Of a stretch of DNA of 5,464 nt, positions 1-5,428 are shown in pieces (position 1 is the stretch's first letter; the number at the start of each line of letters is the position of its first letter). The notes beneath the pieces are model-generated. The model ran no database searches. It had not been told where the DNA came from and was given only the letters and a program-made list of their open reading frames with translations. A program made the translations under genes and the position numbers. Source of the DNA: JAAYZK01 sp964535025 (GTDB taxonomy: Bacteria; Planctomycetota; Phycisphaerae; SM23-33; FEN-1343); contig CAZHRW010000007.1 in the NCBI GenBank assembly GCA_964535025.1, positions 1 to 5,464 of the forward strand, read 5' to 3'.

Positions 1-1
1 C

Positions 2-688
2 GGCGTCGAGGTCGCCCGCAGCGGGTCGATGGGCGGCGCCGTCGGCGAGCCGGTGGCGCACGACGCCCTCAGCGCCGGCATGCACGAGGAGCTGGAGCCG
101 GCCGAGTCGTTCGCCCTGGCGGTGCCGGACGGCGTGCTGACGGCCGGCGAGAACGTCCTGGCCATCCAGGTAGTCAACGTGGACCCGGACAGCTCGGACG
201 CCCTGATGGCGCCGAGCCTGCGGGCGAGGGTGATCGGCGAGCCGGCTGCCGGCGACCTGAACGGCGACGGGACCGTCGACATGGCCGACGTGGACCTGCT
301 CGCGGCGGTCATCCGCGGCGAGACGACCCTCGACGGCACCGACCTGAACGGCGACGGCACGCTCGACGACGCCGACCTGGCCCTGCTGGTCCGCGACGTG
401 ATCGGCACGGAAATGGGCGATGCCAACTTCGACGGAACGGTCGACTTGGTGGACTTCAGCCTGCTCAAGCAGAACCTGGGCATCTCGGAGGCCTCGTGGG
501 CCGACGGCGACTTCAACGGCGACGGCGTGACCGACCTGGCCGACTTCGCCGTCCTGAAGACCCACTTCGGCTTCGAGTCGTCCACGCCGATGACCGCTCA
601 GGCCCCCTCGGCCGACCTGCAGACCATCGATCTGCTGGCCGTCGAGACCGACCCGCTGGACCCGCTGGCCGACGGCCCGGTCGCCTGA
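2..688 (+). CDS. C-terminal part of a secreted dockerin-repeat protein (5' end outside window)
   Basis: The frame is open from the first base of the window, so the start lies upstream; an in-frame ATG at 29 is internal. The first ~75 residues (GVEVARSGSMGG..., then AGENVLAIQVVN...SSDALM) look like the end of a beta-rich domain seen near the C-terminus of large planctomycete surface proteins. Four EF-hand-like calcium loops of the dockerin type I kind follow, at about 254 (DLNGDGTVDMAD), 341 (DLNGDGTLDDAD), 419 (DANFDGTVDLVD) and 509 (DFNGDGVTDLAD). Each keeps Asp/Asn at loop positions 1, 3, 5, 9 and 12, giving two dockerin modules. In cellulosomes dockerins bind cohesins; in Planctomycetota the partner is usually unknown. 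The last ~35 residues are Asp/Leu/Ala-rich with no transmembrane helix and no PEP-CTERM signal. The protein is probably extracellular or on the cell surface. Catalytic function cannot be told from this fragment. Confidence 0.85.
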   Translation, partial: GVEVARSGSMGGAVGEPVAHDALSAGMHEELEPAESFALAVPDGVLTAGENVLAIQVVNVDPDSSDALMAPSLRARVIGEPAAGDLNGDGTVDMADVDLLAAVIRGETTLDGTDLNGDGTLDDADLALLVRDVIGTEMGDANFDGTVDLVDFSLLKQNLGISEASWADGDFNGDGVTDLADFAVLKTHFGFESSTPMTAQAPSADLQTIDLLAVETDPLDPLADGPVA

Positions 689-731
689 CCGGCGAGCGGG
701 TCGTGCCGTGACAAAGGATCGAAAGGAGGGC

Positions 732-775
732 GGCGGCGCGGAACCGGGCAACCGGCTTTCGCGCCGCCTGCTTTT
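732..775. terminator. Strong hairpin terminator between convergent genes
   Basis: Bases 732-743 (GGCGGCGCGGAA) pair with 757-768 (TTTCGCGCCGCC), one pair being G-U. The stem continues after a single bulged C (756) with CCGG (744-747) pairing CCGG (752-755), closed by a GCAA tetraloop (748-751) of the stable GNRA class. TGCTTTT follows on the plus strand, so it can end the dockerin gene, whose stop is 44 bases before the stem. On the minus strand the hairpin is followed by a pyrimidine-rich stretch (GCCCTCCTTTCG), so it may also stop transcription of the convergent pseudopilin-like gene. The structure is seen directly; termination is inferred. Confidence 0.75.
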
Positions 776-777
776 CC

Positions 778-816
778 AACGGCAGACTGCAGGAACGGCA
801 AACGGCAAGAAACGGC
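778..816 (+). repeat. Short imperfect repeats of AACGGC(A)
   Basis: Four copies of AACGGC lie at 778-784, 794-800, 801-807 and 811-816, the first three extended to AACGGCA. They fill the gap between the terminator hairpin and the 3' end of the pseudopilin-like gene. Two more tandem copies occur in opposite orientation at 1314-1325, near the other end of that gene. No function is evident and chance in GC-rich DNA is possible. Confidence 0.4.
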
Positions 817-818
817 GA

Positions 819-1331
819 CTATCGAACCTGTCTGCGGGCGTGATTCGCGAAGAACCTGCCCGTGTCGGTCTCGAAGTACCACCCGGAGGTCCCGTCGCCG
901 GGGCAGGGAGACGGGCCGATTTTGACGGCGTCAGCCGTCGCGGCGTCGACGAAGGGGTTGACGGGCATCCGCTGAAGATACGGGCCAAATCGGCCGTCAG
1001 GGCCCTGTCGGCCGGCGGGGTCGGTCTTGGTGACCAGGTCCCGCTTGAGATCGGCCCCGTCGACGCGGCCGTCCGCCTGCCGGCCGGGCGGGGCATCGTT
1101 GTGCTGCAACTTGTACAATTCGATCTGTACACGGACGAGTTGCAGGTCGCTCTCCAGTACGGCTTCTCTCGCTTCGGTCGACGTCCGCGCGCGGTGTCGG
1201 AGACTCGCCCTGCGCGACACGACGGGCTGGGGGGGCATCTCCTCGGTGGCGCCGAGATGGTTGGCGTAGAGGTTCTGTGACAAACGGCGCCGACACCCCC
1301 GGGTGGCGTCAGCGCCGTTGCCGTTGCTCAA
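819..1331 (-). CDS. GspG-like pseudopilin globular domain lacking its N-terminal prepilin helix (possible gene remnant)
   Basis: Taken from the TTG at 1331 the product is 170 residues. Residues 51-79 (STEAREAVLESDLQ...IELYKLQHND) match the amphipathic second half of the pseudopilin helix. Residues 99-163 carry the usual planctomycete GspG-like core: LVTKTD, GRFGPYLQRMPVNPF, then GDGTSGWYFETDTGRFFAN. Intact family members act in the periplasm as type II secretion pseudopilins and begin with a short leader, FTLIE and a ~20-residue hydrophobic helix. Here residues 1-50 are polar and Arg-rich, with no FTLIE and no hydrophobic stretch; I checked the other two minus frames across 1190-1331 and they do not hold it either. 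The start is uncertain: TTG at 1331, TTG at 1283 and ATG at 1238 are all possible and none has a good Shine-Dalgarno site. Codon use (AGA, GTA, TTG, TTT, TCT) is looser than in the neighbours. The gene lies 32 bp downstream of the export lipoprotein on the same strand. It may be a truncated pseudogene; a new soluble form is less likely. Confidence 0.62.
   Translation of the reverse strand: MSNGNGADATRGCRRRLSQNLYANHLGATEEMPPQPVVSRRASLRHRARTSTEAREAVLESDLQLVRVQIELYKLQHNDAPPGRQADGRVDGADLKRDLVTKTDPAGRQGPDGRFGPYLQRMPVNPFVDAATADAVKIGPSPCPGDGTSGWYFETDTGRFFANHARRQVR
1286..1316 (-). terminator. Possible weak terminator hairpin downstream of the export gene
   Basis: GGCGC (1286-1290) pairs with GCGCC (1312-1316) and GAC (1292-1294) with GTC (1308-1310), separated by one C/A mismatch. 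Further pairing towards the loop is imperfect. Read on the minus strand the hairpin is followed by GTTTGTC, a short T-run. It lies 48 bases after the stop of the Wza-like gene and could end its transcript. It overlaps the first codons of the 819-1331 frame, which suggests that those codons are not truly coding. Confidence 0.35.
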
Positions 1332-1355
1332 GGCTCAGGCCTCAAGTCTCAAGCC
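1328..1355 (-). repeat. Four-copy 7-bp tandem repeat
   Basis: On the plus strand the units are TCAAGGC, TCAGGCC, TCAAGTC and TCAAGCC. On the minus strand they read GGCTTGA, GACTTGA, GGCCTGA and GCCTTGA, consensus about GRCYTGA. The array sits 8 bp beyond the stop codon of the Wza-like gene. The last minus-strand unit supplies the TTG that opens the pseudopilin-like frame, and the preceding unit supplies an in-frame stop. It resembles the short heptameric tandem repeats found between genes in some bacteria. Confidence 0.65.
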
Positions 1356-1363
1356 TGTCGTTC

Positions 1364-2503
1364 TCACGGCAGCAGGATGAACGTATCGGTGCCGTTGTCG
1401 TTGATATCCTCGCGGTCCAGCGTGAACAGGTCCTGGTTGCCGATGAGGTTGTACGCCACGTTGGCGCCGACCCGCAGGTAGAAGACGCGGTTGACGAGGT
1501 CCTGGAATTTCGTCAGCGACGTCTCGGGCACCCAGAGGATGTCGCCGGGCTTGAGGGCGATGTTGGGGTCGTCGCCCTTCATCACGCGCTTGAGGTTGAG
1601 TTTCACGTGCACATCCTCGCCGTTGGGCATACGGCGGACGAGCGTGGCCGTCGAGGGCGTCACGTCGGTGCGCAGGCCGGCCGAGCCGGCCAGGGCCTGC
1701 AGGACGGTGATGGTCGTGCCCGGCGGGTAGGTCTGCGGGCGCGGGGCGTTGACCAGGCCCCCGACGTAGTAGGTGTTGGGCGTGGCGGGGTGCACGCGGA
1801 TGATGTCGCCCGACTGGAGGGGCTCCATCGTCAGCATGGCCTTGATCCCCGTCGGGTCGGTGAAGTCCACCGTGACCGTTTTGTCCGGCTGGCGCAGCCG
1901 CTGCAGCGTGACCTGCCCGCTGGACATCAGCGACATCCCGCCGGCGGCGATCACTGCGTGCAGCAGGTCGCGGTCGGTGCGGCGCAGCGTGATCAGCCCG
2001 GGGTTCGTCACCGCGCCCATCACGATCACGCGGGTCGGCGCGGCCTGTTCGAGGGTGATGTGGACCGACGCCTCGCGAAAGTAGCGGGGCACGTACGCCT
2101 GGCGGATGGCGGCCTCGGCCTCCTGGATCGTCAGGTCGTTGACGTCGAGCTTGCCCACCATGACCAGGTCGATCTGGCCTTCGTCGTTGAGCCGCGCCCG
2201 CGCGGGTTCGACGGCGAACTGCTCGCTGGTCGTCCGCACGGTCACGGTGATCACGTCGCCGGGCCCCAGCCGATAGCCGCTGAGCCGCTGGTCGATCACC
2301 GCGTTGTCCGCCAGCGCCTTCCACTGCGGCACATAGGCGCCCTCGGCGTCCGCCCGCGCCTGGAGAAGCTGGAACTCCTCCAGCGAAAGGCGGTGATCCA
2401 TCCTGCCGCACCCGGCCAGTCCCGCCAGCGCGACGCAACCCAGGACCACCGCCGCGCGGCGCTTCCAACCCTCTGCCAATCGGCCAGCCGTGCCTCGCAT
2501 CAT
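1364..2503 (-). CDS. Wza-like polysaccharide export outer-membrane lipoprotein
   Basis: The product is 379 residues, close to Wza length. It probably forms the outer-membrane channel for a capsule or exopolysaccharide. Residues 1-32 form a lipoprotein signal: basic KRR (14-16), a hydrophobic run, then lipobox LAGC with Cys32 as the lipidated residue. Residues ~76-152 match the Poly_export domain (GYRLGPGDVITVTV, with DGQI-like DEGQIDLVMVGKLDV, then AEAAIRQAY). A first SLBB-type beta-grasp domain follows at ~157-238 (TRVIVMGAVTNPGLI, ending SGDIIRV) and a second at ~244-327 (YYVGGLVNAPRPQTYPPG, ending LKPGDILWVPE). The last ~50 residues correspond to where Wza has its membrane-spanning amphipathic helix. 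I chose the ATG at 2503 (followed by ATG at 2500) because a G-run lies 5 bases upstream (2509-2514) and the signal peptide then has normal length; extending to 2569 adds charged residues ahead of the signal. The gene is divergent from the sugar-phosphate transferase. No Wzc-like tyrosine kinase partner is in the window. Confidence 0.92.
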   Translation of the reverse strand: MMRGTAGRLAEGWKRRAAVVLGCVALAGLAGCGRMDHRLSLEEFQLLQARADAEGAYVPQWKALADNAVIDQRLSGYRLGPGDVITVTVRTTSEQFAVEPARARLNDEGQIDLVMVGKLDVNDLTIQEAEAAIRQAYVPRYFREASVHITLEQAAPTRVIVMGAVTNPGLITLRRTDRDLLHAVIAAGGMSLMSSGQVTLQRLRQPDKTVTVDFTDPTGIKAMLTMEPLQSGDIIRVHPATPNTYYVGGLVNAPRPQTYPPGTTITVLQALAGSAGLRTDVTPSTATLVRRMPNGEDVHVKLNLKRVMKGDDPNIALKPGDILWVPETSLTKFQDLVNRVFYLRVGANVAYNLIGNQDLFTLDREDINDNGTDTFILLP

Positions 2504-2573
2504 GACGTCCCCCCGAAGTGATGGGCAATCCCCTCGAACCATCGCGCGGCGTCCTCGTCGATGCCGCACGGGC

Positions 2574-2603
2574 GCTATCGGCGCAAACGGGCGGCCGGGT
2601 CAA
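2574..2603 (-). promoter_or_regulatory. Candidate sigma-70-type promoter for the export lipoprotein gene
   Basis: On the minus strand TTGACC (plus 2598-2603) matches five of six -35 bases. After an 18-bp gap comes GATAGC (plus 2574-2579), a poor -10 match. It would give a leader of about 65 bases before the ATG at 2503. No other clear site was seen in this gap. Only a weak candidate. Confidence 0.3.
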
Positions 2604-2662
2604 CAAGGATCACGGCGATATGCACGCCGGCCGGCGGAAAATCCCGCGGGGCGGGACGGCTC

Positions 2663-2701
2663 GCCGGGTTTGGCTCGCCCGGCTAGAATAAAGTGTATGC
2701 T
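2663..2701 (+). promoter_or_regulatory. Candidate promoter region for the transferase-GH130 operon, with inverted repeat
   Basis: This is the only AT-rich patch in the 264-bp divergent gap. It holds TAGAAT (2684-2689), a plausible -10, and a second option TATGCT (2696-2701). TTGGCT (2670-2675) is the best -35-like hexamer but is 8 or 20 bp away, so spacing fits neither well. An inverted repeat GCCGGG (2663-2668) / CCCGGC (2678-2683) lies immediately upstream of TAGAAT and could be an operator. The leader would be about 65-75 bases. The rest of 2504-2767 shows no gene. Confidence 0.35.
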
Positions 2702-2755
2702 ACCTGCGGATCGGTGGCGGTCCCGGCCGCACTGCGCCCGGGACCGGGTCGACCG

Positions 2756-2764
2756 AAGGGGGGG
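2756..2764 (+). promoter_or_regulatory. Ribosome binding site that fixes the transferase start
   Basis: AAGGGGGGG lies three bases before the ATG at 2768. It supports that start over the in-frame GTG at 2693, which would add 25 Pro/Gly/Arg residues unlike the family N-terminus. Confidence 0.6.
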
Positions 2765-2767
2765 ATA

Positions 2768-4285
2768 ATGATTTCAGGCGTGACGGTGTTTCTGTGCGCG
2801 TTGGCGGTGGCGCTGGTCGCCATCCCGCTGGCGGCTCGCGTGGCCAAGGCCGTGGGGGCCCTGGACATGCCCGCCGCGCGCAAGGTGCACGAACGGCCCA
2901 TTCCGCGGGTGGGGGGGCTGGCCCTGGCGGCGGGGACGATCGGCGTGGCAGTGCCGGCGATGGCCCTGACGGTCGGTGCGGTGCCGGCGGCGGTGGCGGC
3001 GACGATGGTCGCCGCCGGCGGCGTGTTCGTCGTGGGGCTGATCGACGACATCGTCGGCGTCTCGCCCAAGCTCAAGTGCCTGGCCCTGCTGGTCGCCGCG
3101 GCGTACGTCAGCGTCGCCGGCGGCGCCGTGACCCGCCTGGACCTGGGCGGCGGGTGGACGCTTGAACTGGGAGCGTGGGCGCGCCCCCTGACGGTGCTGT
3201 GGATCGTCGGCGTGACGGTGGGTCTGAACTTCATGGACGGTCTGGACGGCCTGGCGGCGGGGATTGCCGCGATGGCCGCCGCCGTGCTGTTGATTGTCGC
3301 CCTGGCGGTCGGCCAGGGGGCCCTGGCGGTGCTGATGCTGGCCCTGCTGGGCGCCCTGGGGGCGTTCCTGGCGTTCAACTTCAACCCCGCCAGCATCTTC
3401 ATGGGCGACTGCGGGAGCATGTTCCTGGGGTTCCTGCTCGCCTCGACGGCGGCCGTGGCGGCCGCGACGACCGGCGCCTTCGCGGCGGTCGCCCTGCCGG
3501 GCGTGGCGCTGGGCATTCCGATCGTCGACGCGATGCTGACGTTCATCCGGCGGGGTGTCCTCGAACGGCGGTCGATCTTCAACGCCGAGCGCGGCCACAT
3601 CCATCACCGGCTGATCAGCCGCGGGATCGATCACCGGCGGAGCGTGCTGCTGATTTACGGCGCCACCGCCGGCGTGACGGCGATGGGCATGACGATGCTC
3701 CTGACGCGGGGCCTGTCGTCGCTGGCGGTGCTGGCGAACGTGATGATCCTGCTGGGACTGCTGTTCCACTGGGTGGGGTCGCTCCAGGGCGGCCAGATCG
3801 TCCGGGCCGTCCGCCGCAACGCGATGATCCGCCGCCAGCGGGGCCGGTACCGGCGGCACTTCGAGGACATGCAGTTGAAGCTGCGGGTCGTCACGGGCTT
3901 CGACCCGTGGTGGGACCACCTGTGCGAGGCGGCCGAGCGGATGGAGTTCGTGGGCATGACGCTCGAGCTGGTCGGCCGCGGGGGGTCGGTGCGGCCGCTG
4001 CGGTGGGACAGCCCCCGCCCGACGGCGTCGTCGGACGGCAGCCAGCGGGTCCACGTGACCCTGCCGGTGCGCCAGCGGCGGGAAGGGGACCCGGCGACGC
4101 TCAGGGTGGAACTGTCCGGCGAGCAGTCGCTGGAGGCCGCGGCCGACGCGCTGGGGTACTTCTCCAGACTGCTGGACGAACACAGCCTGGCGGACCTGGC
4201 CCGGCCGGCCCGCGCGCCGGCGGCCGACGCGGCCGCAACGGAGGCTTGCCGCGGCGCGGCGACGTCGCTACAAAGTGGTTCATGA
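2768..4285 (+). CDS. Polyprenyl-phosphate HexNAc-1-phosphate transferase (WecA/TagO family) with C-terminal extension
   Basis: The product is 505 residues. The family moves a sugar 1-phosphate, usually GlcNAc-1-P, from the UDP-sugar to undecaprenyl phosphate in the cytoplasmic membrane, the first step of many surface polysaccharides. About 11 hydrophobic segments fill residues 1-337. Family motifs appear in order: VHERPIPRVGG (40-50), the Mg-binding Asp pair in GLIDDIVG (D93, D94), NFMDGLDGLA (N154, D157, D160), FNPASIFMGDCGS (205-217, D214) and the His motif RGHIHHRL (275-282). All look intact. Residues ~338-505 are soluble: a basic segment (RAVRRNAMIRRQRGRYRR), then an alpha/beta-looking region with WWDHLCEAAERMEF and LEAAADALGYFSRLLDE, then an Ala-rich tail. 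WecA is normally about 350-370 residues, so this is an added domain; I do not recognise it. The stop overlaps the next ATG (ATGA, 4282-4285). The substrate sugar cannot be read from sequence. It is probably the initiating enzyme of the polysaccharide exported through the divergent Wza-like protein. Confidence 0.93.
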   Translation: MISGVTVFLCALAVALVAIPLAARVAKAVGALDMPAARKVHERPIPRVGGLALAAGTIGVAVPAMALTVGAVPAAVAATMVAAGGVFVVGLIDDIVGVSPKLKCLALLVAAAYVSVAGGAVTRLDLGGGWTLELGAWARPLTVLWIVGVTVGLNFMDGLDGLAAGIAAMAAAVLLIVALAVGQGALAVLMLALLGALGAFLAFNFNPASIFMGDCGSMFLGFLLASTAAVAAATTGAFAAVALPGVALGIPIVDAMLTFIRRGVLERRSIFNAERGHIHHRLISRGIDHRRSVLLIYGATAGVTAMGMTMLLTRGLSSLAVLANVMILLGLLFHWVGSLQGGQIVRAVRRNAMIRRQRGRYRRHFEDMQLKLRVVTGFDPWWDHLCEAAERMEFVGMTLELVGRGGSVRPLRWDSPRPTASSDGSQRVHVTLPVRQRREGDPATLRVELSGEQSLEAAADALGYFSRLLDEHSLADLARPARAPAADAAATEACRGAATSLQSGS

Positions 4286-5271
4286 CAGCCCAACGCGACG
4301 CCACCACCGTGATCCAGCGCTACGACGGCAACCCGGTCCTCGCCGCCGCGGATGTGCCCTACCCGGCGACGCTGATCTTCAATGCCGGGGTCGAGAGGTT
4401 CCAGGGCCGCTACGTGATGGTCTTCCGCAACGACTACGGCGATGATTTCCACGGCCCGCCCAAGGCCGAGCGCGACACCAACCTCGGCCTGGCGGTCAGC
4501 GACGACGGACTGCACTGGACCGTCGAGCCCGAGCCGATCTGGAAGATCCGCACCGAGGAGAACCGGCGGATCTACGACCCCCGCCTGACCGTGCTGGACG
4601 GGCGATGCTACATCTGCTTCGCCATGGACACCCGCCACGGCATCCGCGGCGGCGTGGCGGTCACCGACGACCTGAAACACTTCGAGACTCTCAGCCTCTC
4701 CGTGCCGGATAACCGCAATATGGTGCTGTTCCCCCAACGCATCGGCGGCCGTATGGCACGGCTGGAACGGCCGTTTCCCATCTACGGTCGCGGCAAGCCC
4801 GAGGCGTTCGACATCTGGTACAGCGAGTCGCCCGACGGGCAATTCTGGGGCGCGTCCCGCCTCGTGCTCGGCAGCGAACAGGTGGACTGGTCCAACTGCA
4901 AAATCGGCCCGGCCGCCCCGCCGGTCAGGACCGACGCCGGCTGGCTGACGCTCTTTCACGGCGTGTCCAAGGACGAATCCCGCCCGCTGAACACCTGGGG
5001 CCAGCACCCCTGGACCAAGACCTACGCCATGGGGCTGATGCTGCTCGACCTCGACGAGCCCTGGCGGGTGATCGCCATGGCCGACGGGCCCGTGATGTTG
5101 CCCGAGGCCGACTACGAACTCAGCGGCTACCGCGGCAGCGTGCTGTTCCCCGGCGGGATGATCCTCGAAGACGACCGACAGGTGAAGATCTACTACGGCG
5201 CCGCCGACACCGTCGAGTGCCTGGCCACCGCCCGCCTCGACGACCTGCTGGCCCTGTGCCGCCCGCGCTGA
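4282..5271 (+). CDS. GH130 family glycoside phosphorylase (mannoside phosphorylase-like)
   Basis: The product is 329 residues, normal for a single-domain five-bladed beta-propeller of family GH130. Known members mostly phosphorolyse beta-mannosides, giving mannose 1-phosphate; some are hydrolases. Visible family features are RYDGNPVL (13-20), NAGV..FQGRYVMVFR (34-49), LGLAVSDDGLHW (68-79), YDPRL (98-102) with D99 the likely catalytic acid, NRNMVLFP (144-151), K207-IGPAAPP (207-214), the LFHGV turn (224-228 with H226) and IYYGAADT (303-310). Basic and His residues in the NRN, K207 and H226 segments are candidate phosphate ligands. There is no signal peptide, so it should be cytoplasmic. The ATG at 4282 overlaps the upstream stop by 4 bp and has no good Shine-Dalgarno site, so translation probably depends on reinitiation after the transferase. 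The open frame extends far upstream, but the start is set by homology to RYDGNPVL. Exact linkage and phosphorylase versus hydrolase activity are not decidable here. Confidence 0.9.
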   Translation: MTAQRDATTVIQRYDGNPVLAAADVPYPATLIFNAGVERFQGRYVMVFRNDYGDDFHGPPKAERDTNLGLAVSDDGLHWTVEPEPIWKIRTEENRRIYDPRLTVLDGRCYICFAMDTRHGIRGGVAVTDDLKHFETLSLSVPDNRNMVLFPQRIGGRMARLERPFPIYGRGKPEAFDIWYSESPDGQFWGASRLVLGSEQVDWSNCKIGPAAPPVRTDAGWLTLFHGVSKDESRPLNTWGQHPWTKTYAMGLMLLDLDEPWRVIAMADGPVMLPEADYELSGYRGSVLFPGGMILEDDRQVKIYYGAADTVECLATARLDDLLALCRPR

Positions 5272-5310
5272 ACCGCCGCAGACGAGGCCGGCGCGCGCGG
5301 GTTGGGAGAG

Positions 5311-5428
5311 TTTGTTAGCCAACGATGCCGGATGCCGTCTTTTGGGGTGCCATGCCGAAGCTAAGGCGTGTATTGCTTCAAAGTTAAGATGCCGTCCCTG
5401 CAAGGGACGGCATGCGGTTTTGTTAGCC
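5311..5428. repeat. Repeat-like intergenic element with 10-bp direct repeats and GATGCCG units
   Basis: TTTGTTAGCC occurs at 5311-5320 and 5419-5428. Between them GATGCCG is repeated in tandem (5324-5330, 5331-5337) and again at 5388-5394 as the left side of a perfect hairpin. GAAGC (5357-5361) and GCTTC (5375-5379) form a small inverted repeat. The stretch is less GC-rich than the genes. This architecture suggests a dispersed non-coding repeat or miniature element; copy number cannot be judged from one window. Confidence 0.4.
5389..5421 (+). terminator. Perfect 11-bp hairpin followed by TTTT (Rho-independent terminator)
   Basis: ATGCCGTCCCT (5389-5399) and AGGGACGGCAT (5403-5413) are perfect inverted complements around a GCA loop. 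GCGG and then TTTT (5418-5421) follow on the plus strand. It lies 117 bases after the stop of the GH130 gene and is the first convincing terminator for the transferase-GH130 operon. It may at the same time be part of a dispersed repeat. Confidence 0.65.

Noticed and set aside
1111..1130. Two TGTACA palindromes close together as a possible operator
   Set aside because: They lie in the well-conserved coding core of the pseudopilin (VQIELYKL region), so codon content explains them.
708..1280. 190-residue plus-strand open frame opposite the pseudopilin-like gene
   Set aside because: No domain or signal is recognisable, and the minus strand holds clear GspG-like motifs.
1277..2521. 414-residue open frame on the plus strand opposite the Wza-like gene
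   Set aside because: Its product is rich in His, Arg, Val and Gly with no recognisable domain. It is the antisense shadow expected in GC-rich DNA; the minus strand encodes a clear Wza-like protein.
2504..2569. Longer N-terminus for the Wza-like protein starting at 2569
   Set aside because: It puts about 22 extra, largely charged residues before a normal lipoprotein signal peptide; the ATG at 2503 has a G-rich ribosome binding site.
2693..2767. GTG start at 2693 for the transferase
   Set aside because: The added 25 residues do not look like the family N-terminus, and a ribosome binding site sits immediately before the ATG at 2768.
2774..4183. 469-residue minus-strand open frame
   Set aside because: Extremely His/Arg/Gln/Pro-rich antisense of a transmembrane protein, with no domain.
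3175..4281. Long upstream in-frame extension of the GH130 gene
   Set aside because: Its first ~369 codons are the shifted frame of the transferase gene and translate to Gly/Arg/Pro-rich noise. GH130 homology begins just after the ATG at 4282.
3655..5403. 582-residue minus-strand open frame across the transferase and GH130 genes
   Set aside because: It spans two well-supported plus-strand genes, has low-complexity His/Ala/Gly/Val composition and no family motif.
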